DNA from: JBPEXY01 sp052031065
Lineage (GTDB): Bacteria; Pseudomonadota; Gammaproteobacteria; Immundisolibacterales; Immundisolibacteraceae
NCBI GenBank assembly: GCA_052031065.1
Contig: JBPEXY010000057.1
Span: forward strand, 1 to 5,399
Direction of reading: 5' to 3'
DNA: 5,399 nt
Made by a program: the position numbers and the translations under genes. Shown here one piece after another: positions 1 to 5,399 of the stretch; positions within the stretch are counted from its first letter, which is position 1; every line of letters begins with the position of its first letter. The notes beneath the pieces are model-generated. The model was given only the letters and a program-made list of their open reading frames with translations, was not told where the DNA came from and did not search any database.

Positions 1-1277
1 CCGTAGCCGAGTTCTTTCATGAGTCGGGTCGGTGCATTGCGAATAGATAGCGGCGGTTCCAGCGATCCACTCTGTTTTGCCAGTGTAGTTGCCTCGCCAA
101 AGGCACTGTAGGTGGCATTGCTCTTGGCCGCGCAGGCCAGGTAGATCACCGCCTGCCCCAGCGCCAGTTCGCCTTCTGGAGAACCGAGCCGCTCATAGGC
201 CTCAACCGCGTTGAGCACCAGTTGCAGCGCGCGAGGGTCAGCGTTGCCAATATCCTCGCTAGCCATGCGGATCATGCGCCGGCCAATGTAGAGCGGATCG
301 CAGCCCCCATCGACCATTCGCGCAAACCAGTAGAGCGCGGCATCGGGGGAAGAACCACGCACGGCTTTATGCAGCGCGGAAATCTGGTCGTAAAAGGCTT
401 CGCCCTGGTTATCAAACCGGCGCAGCGATCCACCGGCCAGTTCCGCCAGCAACTCGTCGGTCACTTTGCCACCGCCGGCTGCGGCCATCTCCACCGCCAG
501 TTCCAGCAGATTCAGGGTACGGCGGGCATCACCATCGGCCATCGCGGCGATGCGCCGCTTCTGTTGGTCCGCGACCATTACCGTGGTGCCGGCGAGTCCG
601 CGTTGCGGCGTGGTCAGCGCCCGGTCGATCAGCGCTACCAGATCCTCCACCGCCAGTGCCCGCAGCACATAGACCCGGCTGCGCGAGAGCAGTGCATTGT
701 TGAGTTCGAACGAGGGGTTCTCGGTGGTGGCACCGACGAAGACCACGGTGCCATCCTCAACGTGGGGCAGGAAAGCATCCTGCTGGGCTTTGTTGAAACG
801 GTGCACCTCGTCCACAAACAGCAGTGTGGCGCGGTTGAGCAGCCGTCGGCGCTCCCGCGCAGTCTGCACCGCAGCGCGGATCTCCTTAACCCCGGCAAGC
901 ACGGCGGAGAGGCTGACAAACTCTGCCTGACTGGCGTTGGCAATGATCTTTGCCAGCGTGGTTTTACCGGTACCGGGCGGTCCCCAGAACACCAGTGAAT
1001 GAAGCGCGTCCTGCTCGATCATACGGCGCAGCGGACCCTCTGGCCCCAGCAGGTGCTGCTGGCCGGCAAACTCTTCGAGGGTTTGTGGGCGCATGCGGTC
1101 GGCCAGCGGACGACCGGCTAAATCTGCTTCACTCTGCTTTGCATCTGTCGTCGAAGCATTGCCTGGTATCGATTCAGCTGCCGGGTCAGCTGGCGGGTCA
1201 ACTGCTGGGTCGGCGGGCAGCGTGTCGAACAGGCTGTTCTGGTTCTGGTTCAAGTCCTGGCTCCGGTCGCTACTCAC
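1..1277 (-). CDS. rarA: Replication-associated recombination protein A, AAA+ ATPase (3' end cut by window edge)
   Basis: RarA (MgsA; Mgs1/WRNIP1 family) is a cytoplasmic clamp-loader-like ATPase that acts at stalled replication forks with SSB. Numbering from the GTG at 1275-1277, the AAA+ core begins near residue 56 (GRPLADRMRPQTLEEFAGQ). Visible motifs are Walker A GPPGTGKT (99-106), Walker B LLFVDE (152-157), sensor 1 GATTEN (182-187) and a sensor 2-like GDARRTLNLLE (249-259). The family's C-terminal oligomerisation region follows. The reading frame stays open to the left edge, ending at LMKELGYG, so by comparison with E. coli RarA about 65 residues are missing. The first ~55 residues are a low-complexity tail with QNSLFD and DPA-rich repeats. 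The start is uncertain. GTG 1277 is preceded by AGGGGG four nt upstream. TTG 1253 has GGAG seven nt upstream and is a real alternative. ATG 1094 would remove conserved core residues and is rejected. The gene follows lolA by 48 nt and is probably in its operon. Confidence 0.95.
   Translation of the reverse strand, partial: MSSDRSQDLNQNQNSLFDTLPADPAVDPPADPAAESIPGNASTTDAKQSEADLAGRPLADRMRPQTLEEFAGQQHLLGPEGPLRRMIEQDALHSLVFWGPPGTGKTTLAKIIANASQAEFVSLSAVLAGVKEIRAAVQTARERRRLLNRATLLFVDEVHRFNKAQQDAFLPHVEDGTVVFVGATTENPSFELNNALLSRSRVYVLRALAVEDLVALIDRALTTPQRGLAGTTVMVADQQKRRIAAMADGDARRTLNLLELAVEMAAAGGGKVTDELLAELAGGSLRRFDNQGEAFYDQISALHKAVRGSSPDAALYWFARMVDGGCDPLYIGRRMIRMASEDIGNADPRALQLVLNAVEAYERLGSPEGELALGQAVIYLACAAKSNATYSAFGEATTLAKQSGSLEPPLSIRNAPTRLMKELGY
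1183..1218 (-). repeat. Three imperfect 12-bp tandem repeats in the rarA N-terminal tail
   Basis: On the plus strand, three consecutive 12-nt units each begin with gggtc: 1183-1194 gggtcagctggc, 1195-1206 gggtcaactgct and 1207-1218 gggtcggcgggc. On the coding (minus) strand they encode a Pro/Ala/Asp-rich stretch, roughly PADPAVDPPADP, between the clamp-motif-like QNSLFD and the AAA+ core. The period is a multiple of three, so gain or loss of a unit would keep the frame. I infer that this is a flexible linker of variable length. Confidence 0.6.
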
Positions 1278-1280
1278 CCG

Positions 1281-1308
1281 GCCCCCTGCAGTGGTCGCCC
1301 CAGGGGGC
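1281..1308 (-). promoter_or_regulatory. GC-rich hairpin covering the probable rarA ribosome binding site
   Basis: A perfect 8-bp inverted repeat, gccccctg (1281-1288) and cagggggc (1301-1308), is separated by 12 nt in the lolA-rarA gap. In the minus-strand transcript the downstream arm contains the AGGGGG (1282-1287) that would act as the Shine-Dalgarno sequence for the GTG at 1277, so the folded stem would hide it. No U-run follows on the transcript, so it does not look like an intrinsic terminator. A role in restraining rarA translation is inference. If translation starts at TTG 1253, the hairpin lies further upstream and would not cover that start's GGAG. Confidence 0.5.
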
Positions 1309-1325
1309 ACAACGCGATTGCGCGT

Positions 1326-1964
1326 TTACTGATACACCACATCGACGCCATCCGGCGGTTGAAACTGGAACAGCGCTGCATCCAGTTCGCTGTTGACCTG
1401 CTGGGTGGCAAACTCAAAGCGGGAGGTCACCCCCAGTGCGTCCTCCACCTCCAACAGCACCAGGGTCTGCTGATCAAACTGCAGCCGCACCTTGCTCACC
1501 GATGAGTTCTGCGCCAGCGGCAGTAACTGGTACTGGTCATCGTCGATACGGGTAACCGTAAACCGTTCACTTACATCGCGGCCGCTGCCGAGCAGCAGAC
1601 TGGCGACATCATCCCCCTGCTCATCGAGCGCACGCACGATTACCTGATCGAGATCGGGATCGAACAGCCAGACGGTTTCGCCGTCGGCGACGATCAGCTG
1701 TTCATAGGGCTGCCGGTAGTGCCAGCGGATGCGATCAGGGCGCTGCACCCAGAACTGGCCACTGCGAAACTCAGCATCCGCCAGCCCGGGGTCACCAATG
1801 ATGGTCTGCGTGAAGCTGCCGTGCAGGGTGGTCACCTGTTGCTGAAAACGGCTGAGCCGTTCGAAGCCGCCGGCAGCCTCCTCGCTTTGTACCGCAGCCG
1901 GATTAAAGCTCAGACAGGTGACGAGGCAAAGAACCTGTAAGGGCAGGTTAAACAGTTTTTTCAT
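1326..1964 (-). CDS. lolA: Outer-membrane lipoprotein carrier protein LolA
   Basis: LolA is the periplasmic chaperone that takes lipoproteins from the LolCDE transporter in the inner membrane and passes them to LolB at the outer membrane. The 212-residue product is close to the usual precursor length (just over 200). It begins with MKK and a hydrophobic stretch to about residue 20; a signal peptidase I cut near AAVQS (23-27) is likely. Family features are GSFTQ (49-53), GQFWVQRPDRIRW (69-81), LIVADGETVWLFDPDLDQV (90-108) and the C-terminal FQFQPPDGVDVV (199-210). Arg75 in the WVQRP segment aligns with E. coli mature Arg43, which is important for lipoprotein transfer. The ATG at 1962-1964 lies 12 nt after the ftsK stop. 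No clear Shine-Dalgarno sequence is visible in that gap, so translation is probably coupled to ftsK. The signal-sequence cysteines do not form a proper lipobox (LVTC). Confidence 0.95.
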   Translation of the reverse strand: MKKLFNLPLQVLCLVTCLSFNPAAVQSEEAAGGFERLSRFQQQVTTLHGSFTQTIIGDPGLADAEFRSGQFWVQRPDRIRWHYRQPYEQLIVADGETVWLFDPDLDQVIVRALDEQGDDVASLLLGSGRDVSERFTVTRIDDDQYQLLPLAQNSSVSKVRLQFDQQTLVLLEVEDALGVTSRFEFATQQVNSELDAALFQFQPPDGVDVVYQ

Positions 1965-1976
1965 CAGTGGTTGGAG

Positions 1977-4304
1977 TCAGATTTCCGGTGGTGGTTCAGC
2001 AAGAATTTCCCGCGAGCCGTTGCTGCGTAGCGGACCGACCACCCCCTGGCGCTCCATCTCCTCGACCAGCCGCGCGGCGCGGTTATAGCCAATACGCAGC
2101 TGACGCTGCACGCCGGAAATCGAGGCCTTGCCGCTGGTGGTAACGATATAGACCGCCTTGTCGTAAAGCTCATCTTCGGGTGCGCCTTCCTCGCTGCCGT
2201 CCATCGGTTCGAAGCCGCTGCCCTGCTCCGGTCCACCGCTGGTGATCGATTCGATATATTCCGGCTCACCCTGGGTCTTCAGTGCAGAGACCACCTTGTG
2301 CACCTCCTCGTCGGAGACGAAGGCGCCGTGGACACGTTCAAGAAAGCTGGTACCGGGAGCCAGGTAGAGCATGTCACCATGACCAAGCAGTGCTTCAGCC
2401 CCCATCTGGTCAAGAATGGTGCGGGAGTCGATTTTCGAAGAGACCTGAAAGGCGATGCGGGTCGGAATATTGGCCTTGATCAACCCGGTAATCACATCCA
2501 CCGACGGCCGTTGCGTAGCCAAGATCAGGTGAATACCGGCGGCACGCGCTTTCTGCGCCAGACGCGCGATCAGCTGCTCCACTTTTTTACCCACCAGCAT
2601 CATCATGTCGGCCAGTTCATCGACCACAATAACGATGAATGGCAGTTCCTGACAGTAGACCACCTCCGGTTCGACCGGCTCGTCGTCGGCAAACAGCGGC
2701 GCGGGCGGCGGTGGCGGAAACGGGTCGGGGATCGGCTCGCCTTTGGCAGCAGCCTCCTTCACCTTGCGGTTGTAGCCGGCAATATTGCGCACACCAAGCG
2801 CCGACATCAGCCGGTAGCGGCGGTCCATTTCGTAGACGGCCCACTGCAAAGCGCTGAACGCCTCGTTCATGTCGGTTACTACTGGTGTCAGCAGGTGGGG
2901 AATGCCGTCGTAAACTGACAGTTCGAGCATTTTCGGGTCGATCATGATCAGTCGAACCTGCTCAGGGGTTGCCTTGTAGAGCAGGCTCAGAATCATGGCG
3001 TTGATCGCGACCGACTTACCCGAACCGGTGGTGCCGGAAACCAGCAGGTGAGGCATTTTGCCAATATCGGCCACCGACACCGACCCCTGGATATCCTTGC
3101 CCAGCGCCAGTGTCAGTACTGAATCGGACTGGTCAAACACTTTTGAGCGCAGCACTTCGCTCAACCGAACCATCTCGCGGCGTTCGTTGGGAATTTCGAT
3201 GCCGACAGTCGATTTTCCCGGCAGCACTTCGATAACGCGCACGCTGCTGACCGACAGTGCCCGCGCCAGGTCGGTGGAAAGGTTGGTGATTTTGCTCGCT
3301 TTCAGGCCGGGCGCCGGTTCCAGCTCAAATCGGGTTACCACCGGACCCGGAATCACTGCGACGACCGAAACCTCAATGCCAAACTCTTCGAGTTTTATCT
3401 CCACCCGATCCGAAAGGGCTTTCAGTGCCGCCTCCGAGTACTGAAACTCACTCGCTTCGACATCATCGAGCAGGTCGAGAGCCGGCAAACTGAATTCACC
3501 CTCTACTTTGGTGAACATCTCTATCTGTTTTTCGCTCTGTACCCGATCACTGGGCGGTGGTGTCTTGATCACCGGTTCGATTCGGACCGGCTCGCGGTTT
3601 TCGATTTTCAGTTCGCGGGCAGTGGCTCTTTTTTGTCGCTCATCGCGGGCACGGTTGCCTTCGGTCTGATCCGCACGCTGGCGCAGCTTGCTGACCAGCC
3701 AGCCAATGCCAAACAGGGTTCGAGCGCCGACAACCTCGGTAACGCGCAGCCACGAGAGCCCGGTAAGCCAGGTAACGCCAGTAAGTAGCAGCACCAGCAG
3801 AAACAGGGTGCCACCGACCATGCCAAAGCGATCAACCCAGAACGCGCCCATCTCCAGCCCGAGCACACCACCCGGCCCTTCCGGCAGAGTGAGCGCGACG
3901 GCGAAATGGAGCGTCGCCAGGCCGCACCCACCAATCCACAGCAGCAACAGCCCGACCGACTGGAAGATGAAGCGCCGATGGTTGAAGACAATACCGCTGC
4001 CGCGCGAAGCGCTATAGAGCCAGTAGCCGAACCAGGCGAGCAGCACCGGTATGACCAGCGCAAACGCGCCGATGAGATAGAAGGTCAGGTCGGCAACCCA
4101 GGCTCCGGCAGGACCACCGAGGTTGGTGGTCTCTTCACCACAGCCGCTGTGGGACCAGGACGGGTCACAGGGGTCGAAACTGGCCATCGCCAGCGCAATG
4201 AAAAGCGCTGCCGCCACACAGAGCAGCAATGCGCCCTCGCGCAGCCCACGGGCGATGCGATAGCCATCATGCTCTTCAAGAATCGTTTTGGACGCCTGGG
4301 ACAT
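1977..4304 (-). CDS. ftsK: DNA translocase FtsK
   Basis: FtsK is a divisome protein. Its hexameric motor pumps DNA at the septum, orients on KOPS sequences and activates XerCD at dif to resolve chromosome dimers. The 775-residue product has the full family layout. Four membrane segments lie near 24-43, 71-97, 113-138 and 161-185, with DPSWSHSG (47-54) in the first periplasmic loop. A charged linker (about 186-285) leads to the alpha domain (about 286-400) and the RecA-like motor, with Walker A GTTGSGKS (424-431), Walker B ending DELAD (562-566) and ATQRPSVDVITGLIKANIPTR (596-616). An acidic hinge (690-712) precedes the winged-helix gamma domain (713-770), which has the recognition helix region RIGYNRAARLVEEMERQG. 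It is far shorter than E. coli FtsK (over 1,300 residues) because the linker is short, as in Pseudomonas and many other species. The ATG at 4302-4304 has no strong Shine-Dalgarno match. The frame is open upstream to a stop at 4401-4403, but no ATG, GTG or TTG lies between them. Confidence 0.97.
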   Translation of the reverse strand: MSQASKTILEEHDGYRIARGLREGALLLCVAAALFIALAMASFDPCDPSWSHSGCGEETTNLGGPAGAWVADLTFYLIGAFALVIPVLLAWFGYWLYSASRGSGIVFNHRRFIFQSVGLLLLWIGGCGLATLHFAVALTLPEGPGGVLGLEMGAFWVDRFGMVGGTLFLLVLLLTGVTWLTGLSWLRVTEVVGARTLFGIGWLVSKLRQRADQTEGNRARDERQKRATARELKIENREPVRIEPVIKTPPPSDRVQSEKQIEMFTKVEGEFSLPALDLLDDVEASEFQYSEAALKALSDRVEIKLEEFGIEVSVVAVIPGPVVTRFELEPAPGLKASKITNLSTDLARALSVSSVRVIEVLPGKSTVGIEIPNERREMVRLSEVLRSKVFDQSDSVLTLALGKDIQGSVSVADIGKMPHLLVSGTTGSGKSVAINAMILSLLYKATPEQVRLIMIDPKMLELSVYDGIPHLLTPVVTDMNEAFSALQWAVYEMDRRYRLMSALGVRNIAGYNRKVKEAAAKGEPIPDPFPPPPPAPLFADDEPVEPEVVYCQELPFIVIVVDELADMMMLVGKKVEQLIARLAQKARAAGIHLILATQRPSVDVITGLIKANIPTRIAFQVSSKIDSRTILDQMGAEALLGHGDMLYLAPGTSFLERVHGAFVSDEEVHKVVSALKTQGEPEYIESITSGGPEQGSGFEPMDGSEEGAPEDELYDKAVYIVTTSGKASISGVQRQLRIGYNRAARLVEEMERQGVVGPLRSNGSREILAEPPPEI

Positions 4305-4371
4305 TAAATCAGTTTGCGATCCGGTATCTGTTCGGCCATCAGTTGTGAGGGAGTTTGACCAGTCATGAACT

Positions 4372-4389
4372 ATCGGCGTGTTAGCCGAT
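4372..4389. repeat. Short inverted repeat upstream of ftsK
   Basis: The perfect 6-bp arms atcggc (4372-4377) and gccgat (4384-4389) flank a 6-nt spacer about 70 bp upstream of the ftsK start. The dyad is about the size of an operator, but it matches no operator I recognise. Short dyads of this length also arise by chance. Confidence 0.4.
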
Positions 4390-4503
4390 GCTACCTTGCG
4401 TTAAAGACCTGTCCCACAGTTTATCTATCAATCGGTGCTGTCATTCGATCAGGGGTAACGTAACGGGTCTGTGACTGCTCGCGACGAATTGTAGCTGAAC
4501 CAC

Positions 4504-4557
4504 CCTGCCGCTGCAGATTGGCCATTGCACCAAAAAAGGCGCCTTCAAACCGGCAGG
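4504..4557. repeat. Nested inverted repeats in the trxB upstream region
   Basis: The outer arms cctgccg (4504-4510) and cggcagg (4551-4557) are perfect 7-bp complements 40 nt apart. Between them is a perfect 10-bp palindrome, aaggcgcctt (4536-4545), preceded by an A-run. The palindrome has no loop, so it cannot form a proper terminator hairpin and looks more like a protein-binding dyad. No known regulator site is recognised. Confidence 0.45.
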
Positions 4558-4603
4558 AGTTCTACATCAAATCGTACCGATTAGGTAACATATCCTACTG
4601 ATG

Positions 4604-4640
4604 GTGCCGCCGGGCGCCGCTCCTCCTTCCAGCCCGGCAC
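4604..4640 (+). repeat. GC-rich imperfect hairpin upstream of trxB
   Basis: The arms gtgcc + gggc (4604-4608, 4612-4615) pair with gccc + ggcac (4632-4640). They make a 9-bp stem with a 3-nt bulge and a 16-nt pyrimidine-rich loop. The hairpin ends 62 nt before the trxB start and could lie in the 5' untranslated leader if transcription starts upstream of it. No U-run follows it, so it is not a typical terminator. Confidence 0.4.
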
Positions 4641-4689
4641 GACGAGCCAACCGCCAGTCTTGCCATCCTTTTTCAACCCATCCAACTTC

Positions 4690-4693
4690 AGGA
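4690..4693 (+). promoter_or_regulatory. Ribosome binding site of trxB
   Basis: AGGA lies 9 nt before the ATG at 4703. It decides the start: an in-frame ATG at 4601 would add 34 residues (beginning MVPPGAAPP) but has no Shine-Dalgarno sequence in front of it, and the added residues do not look like the family. Confidence 0.65.
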
Positions 4694-4702
4694 TTATCAG
4701 CC

Positions 4703-5399
4703 ATGGCTGAAGTGCGCCACTGTCGACTTCTCATTCTCGGTTCCGGCCCCGCTGGATACAGCGCTGCAGTTTATGCTGCGCGCGCCAATCTGGAGCCAGT
4801 GTTGATTACCGGCATCGAACAGGGTGGCCAGTTGATGACGACGACCGATGTTGACAACTGGCCAGGCGACCATGAGGGAGTGCTCGGACCGGAATTGATG
4901 GAGCGGATGCGCCAGCACGCAGAACGTTTTGGCACCGAAATGGTGTTTGACCATATCCACACCGCCCATTTAAAGCAGCGCCCGTTCCTTCTGGAGGGCG
5001 ACTCCGGCCACTACAGTTGTGACGCGCTGATTATTGCGACCGGTGCCAGCGCCCAGTACCTGGGGCTGGAGTCGGAACAGGCATTTATGGGTCGTGGTGT
5101 TTCCGCCTGCGCCACCTGCGACGGCTTCTTTTATAAAGGCCAGGAAGTGGCGGTCATTGGCGGTGGCAACACCGCGGTGGAAGAGGCACTTTATCTGGCC
5201 AACATTGCTGACAAGGTGACCGTCGTCCACCGCCGCGACAAGTTTCGCTCGGAGAAAATCCTTTCCGACCGGTTAATTGAGCGCAGCCGCAGCGGCAATG
5301 TAGAGATTGTCTGGAACCACACCCTGGAAGAGGTGCTGGGCGACGACAGCGGCGTTACCGGGATGCGTATCCGCGCTACTGCAGGTGACACCACCCGCG
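4703..5399 (+). CDS. trxB: Thioredoxin-disulfide reductase (3' end cut by window edge)
   Basis: TrxB is a cytoplasmic FAD enzyme that uses NADPH to reduce thioredoxin. The window holds 232 codons of the usual ~320. The N-terminus aligns with E. coli TrxB from its first residues. Visible parts are the FAD-binding GSGPAGYSAAVYAARA (13-28), GGQLMTTTDVDNWPG (41-55) and ATGA (112-115). The redox-active CATC (136-139) sits in SACATCDGFF. The NADPH domain has GGGNTAVEEA (153-162) and HRRDKFR (176-182), whose arginines contact the NADPH 2'-phosphate in this family. The C-terminal return to the FAD domain lies beyond the right edge. The gene is read away from ftsK, an arrangement also found in Pseudomonas. 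All visible catalytic residues are intact. Confidence 0.97.
   Translation, partial: MAEVRHCRLLILGSGPAGYSAAVYAARANLEPVLITGIEQGGQLMTTTDVDNWPGDHEGVLGPELMERMRQHAERFGTEMVFDHIHTAHLKQRPFLLEGDSGHYSCDALIIATGASAQYLGLESEQAFMGRGVSACATCDGFFYKGQEVAVIGGGNTAVEEALYLANIADKVTVVHRRDKFRSEKILSDRLIERSRSGNVEIVWNHTLEEVLGDDSGVTGMRIRATAGDTTR

Larger units (their letters stand above)
4305..4702. other. Divergent trxB-ftsK intergenic region
   Basis: This 398-bp gap separates the divergent starts of ftsK (left) and trxB (right) and must hold promoters for both. I see no sigma-70 pair I would defend. For ftsK, a TTGATA-like -35 (minus strand, near 4428-4433) has no well-spaced -10. For trxB, weak -10-like sequences (TAACAT/TATCCT, 4586-4596) lack a clear -35. 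There is no tRNA-like cloverleaf and no convincing gene. The main structure is a set of inverted repeats, listed separately, at 4372-4389, 4504-4557 and 4604-4640. The lrp gene that occupies this position in enteric bacteria is absent, with no remnant recognised. Confidence 0.7.

Noticed and set aside
222..998. Long plus-strand open frame (258 codons) opposite rarA
   Set aside because: It lies wholly antisense to conserved rarA core codons. Its product is rich in Arg, His and Gly with no recognisable domain, as expected of a shadow frame in moderately GC-rich DNA.
1281..1308. Intrinsic terminator between lolA and rarA
   Set aside because: The hairpin is strong, but no U-run follows it on the minus-strand transcript, and rarA begins immediately afterwards.
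1908..1964. LolA as a lipoprotein, because of cysteines in its signal sequence
   Set aside because: The residues before Cys17 are LVT, which does not fit the lipobox requirement for Gly, Ala or Ser at -1. LolA is a soluble periplasmic protein.
2298..2918. Plus-strand open frame of 206 codons opposite ftsK
   Set aside because: It is antisense to the conserved FtsK motor, which explains the sequence fully. The frame has no family features.
3571..3590. tRNA T-arm-like sequence (ggttcgattc)
   Set aside because: It lies within ftsK linker codons, and no acceptor, D or anticodon arms are found around it.
3450..3746. Short FtsK linker as a truncation
   Set aside because: A linker of about 100 residues is common in FtsK outside the enterics. 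All functional domains are present and in frame.
4532..4545. Terminator reading leftwards (palindrome followed by a T-run on the minus strand)
   Set aside because: The palindrome has no loop, so a hairpin would keep only two or three base pairs. No gene also ends there on that strand.
1..5399. KOPS (GGGNAGGG) sites
   Set aside because: Reading both strands by eye, I found only near matches such as ccctgccg at 4503-4510, and no exact site. A window this short is not informative.

Overview
The window is a conserved chromosomal housekeeping block from a gammaproteobacterium. It contains no mobile element, RNA gene, CRISPR array or recognisable new system. The evidence is the gene order and protein details: a three-gene minus-strand run ftsK > lolA > rarA, with trxB transcribed divergently from the other side of a 398-bp intergenic region. 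This order is known from Pseudomonas-type gammaproteobacteria. In enterics, lrp normally lies between trxB and ftsK, and it is absent here. Base composition looks moderately GC-rich and even throughout, with no sign of transfer.

Layout from left to right: positions 1-1277 (minus) hold rarA, a clamp-loader-like AAA+ ATPase acting at replication forks. It is cut by the left edge, so about the last 65 residues are missing. Positions 1326-1964 (minus) hold a complete lolA, the periplasmic lipoprotein carrier. Positions 1977-4304 (minus) hold a complete ftsK, the membrane-anchored DNA translocase of the divisome. Positions 4305-4702 are non-coding and contain several inverted repeats; they must hold the divergent promoters. 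Positions 4703-5399 (plus) hold the N-terminal 232 codons of trxB, thioredoxin reductase, cut by the right edge.

The minus-strand genes are close together (12 nt between ftsK and lolA, 48 nt between lolA and rarA by the start chosen here) and are probably co-transcribed. They join chromosome segregation at division (FtsK), outer-membrane lipoprotein delivery (LolA) and replication-fork maintenance (RarA). TrxB supplies reduced thioredoxin and is functionally separate.

The details most worth a second look are: a long, low-complexity RarA N-terminal tail carrying a beta-clamp-binding-like motif; a strong GC hairpin covering the likely rarA ribosome binding site; a five-proline run in a variable loop of the FtsK motor; a cysteine pair in the first periplasmic loop of FtsK; and clustered inverted repeats in the trxB-ftsK intergenic region. 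These are modest, local observations. The rest of the window is ordinary.
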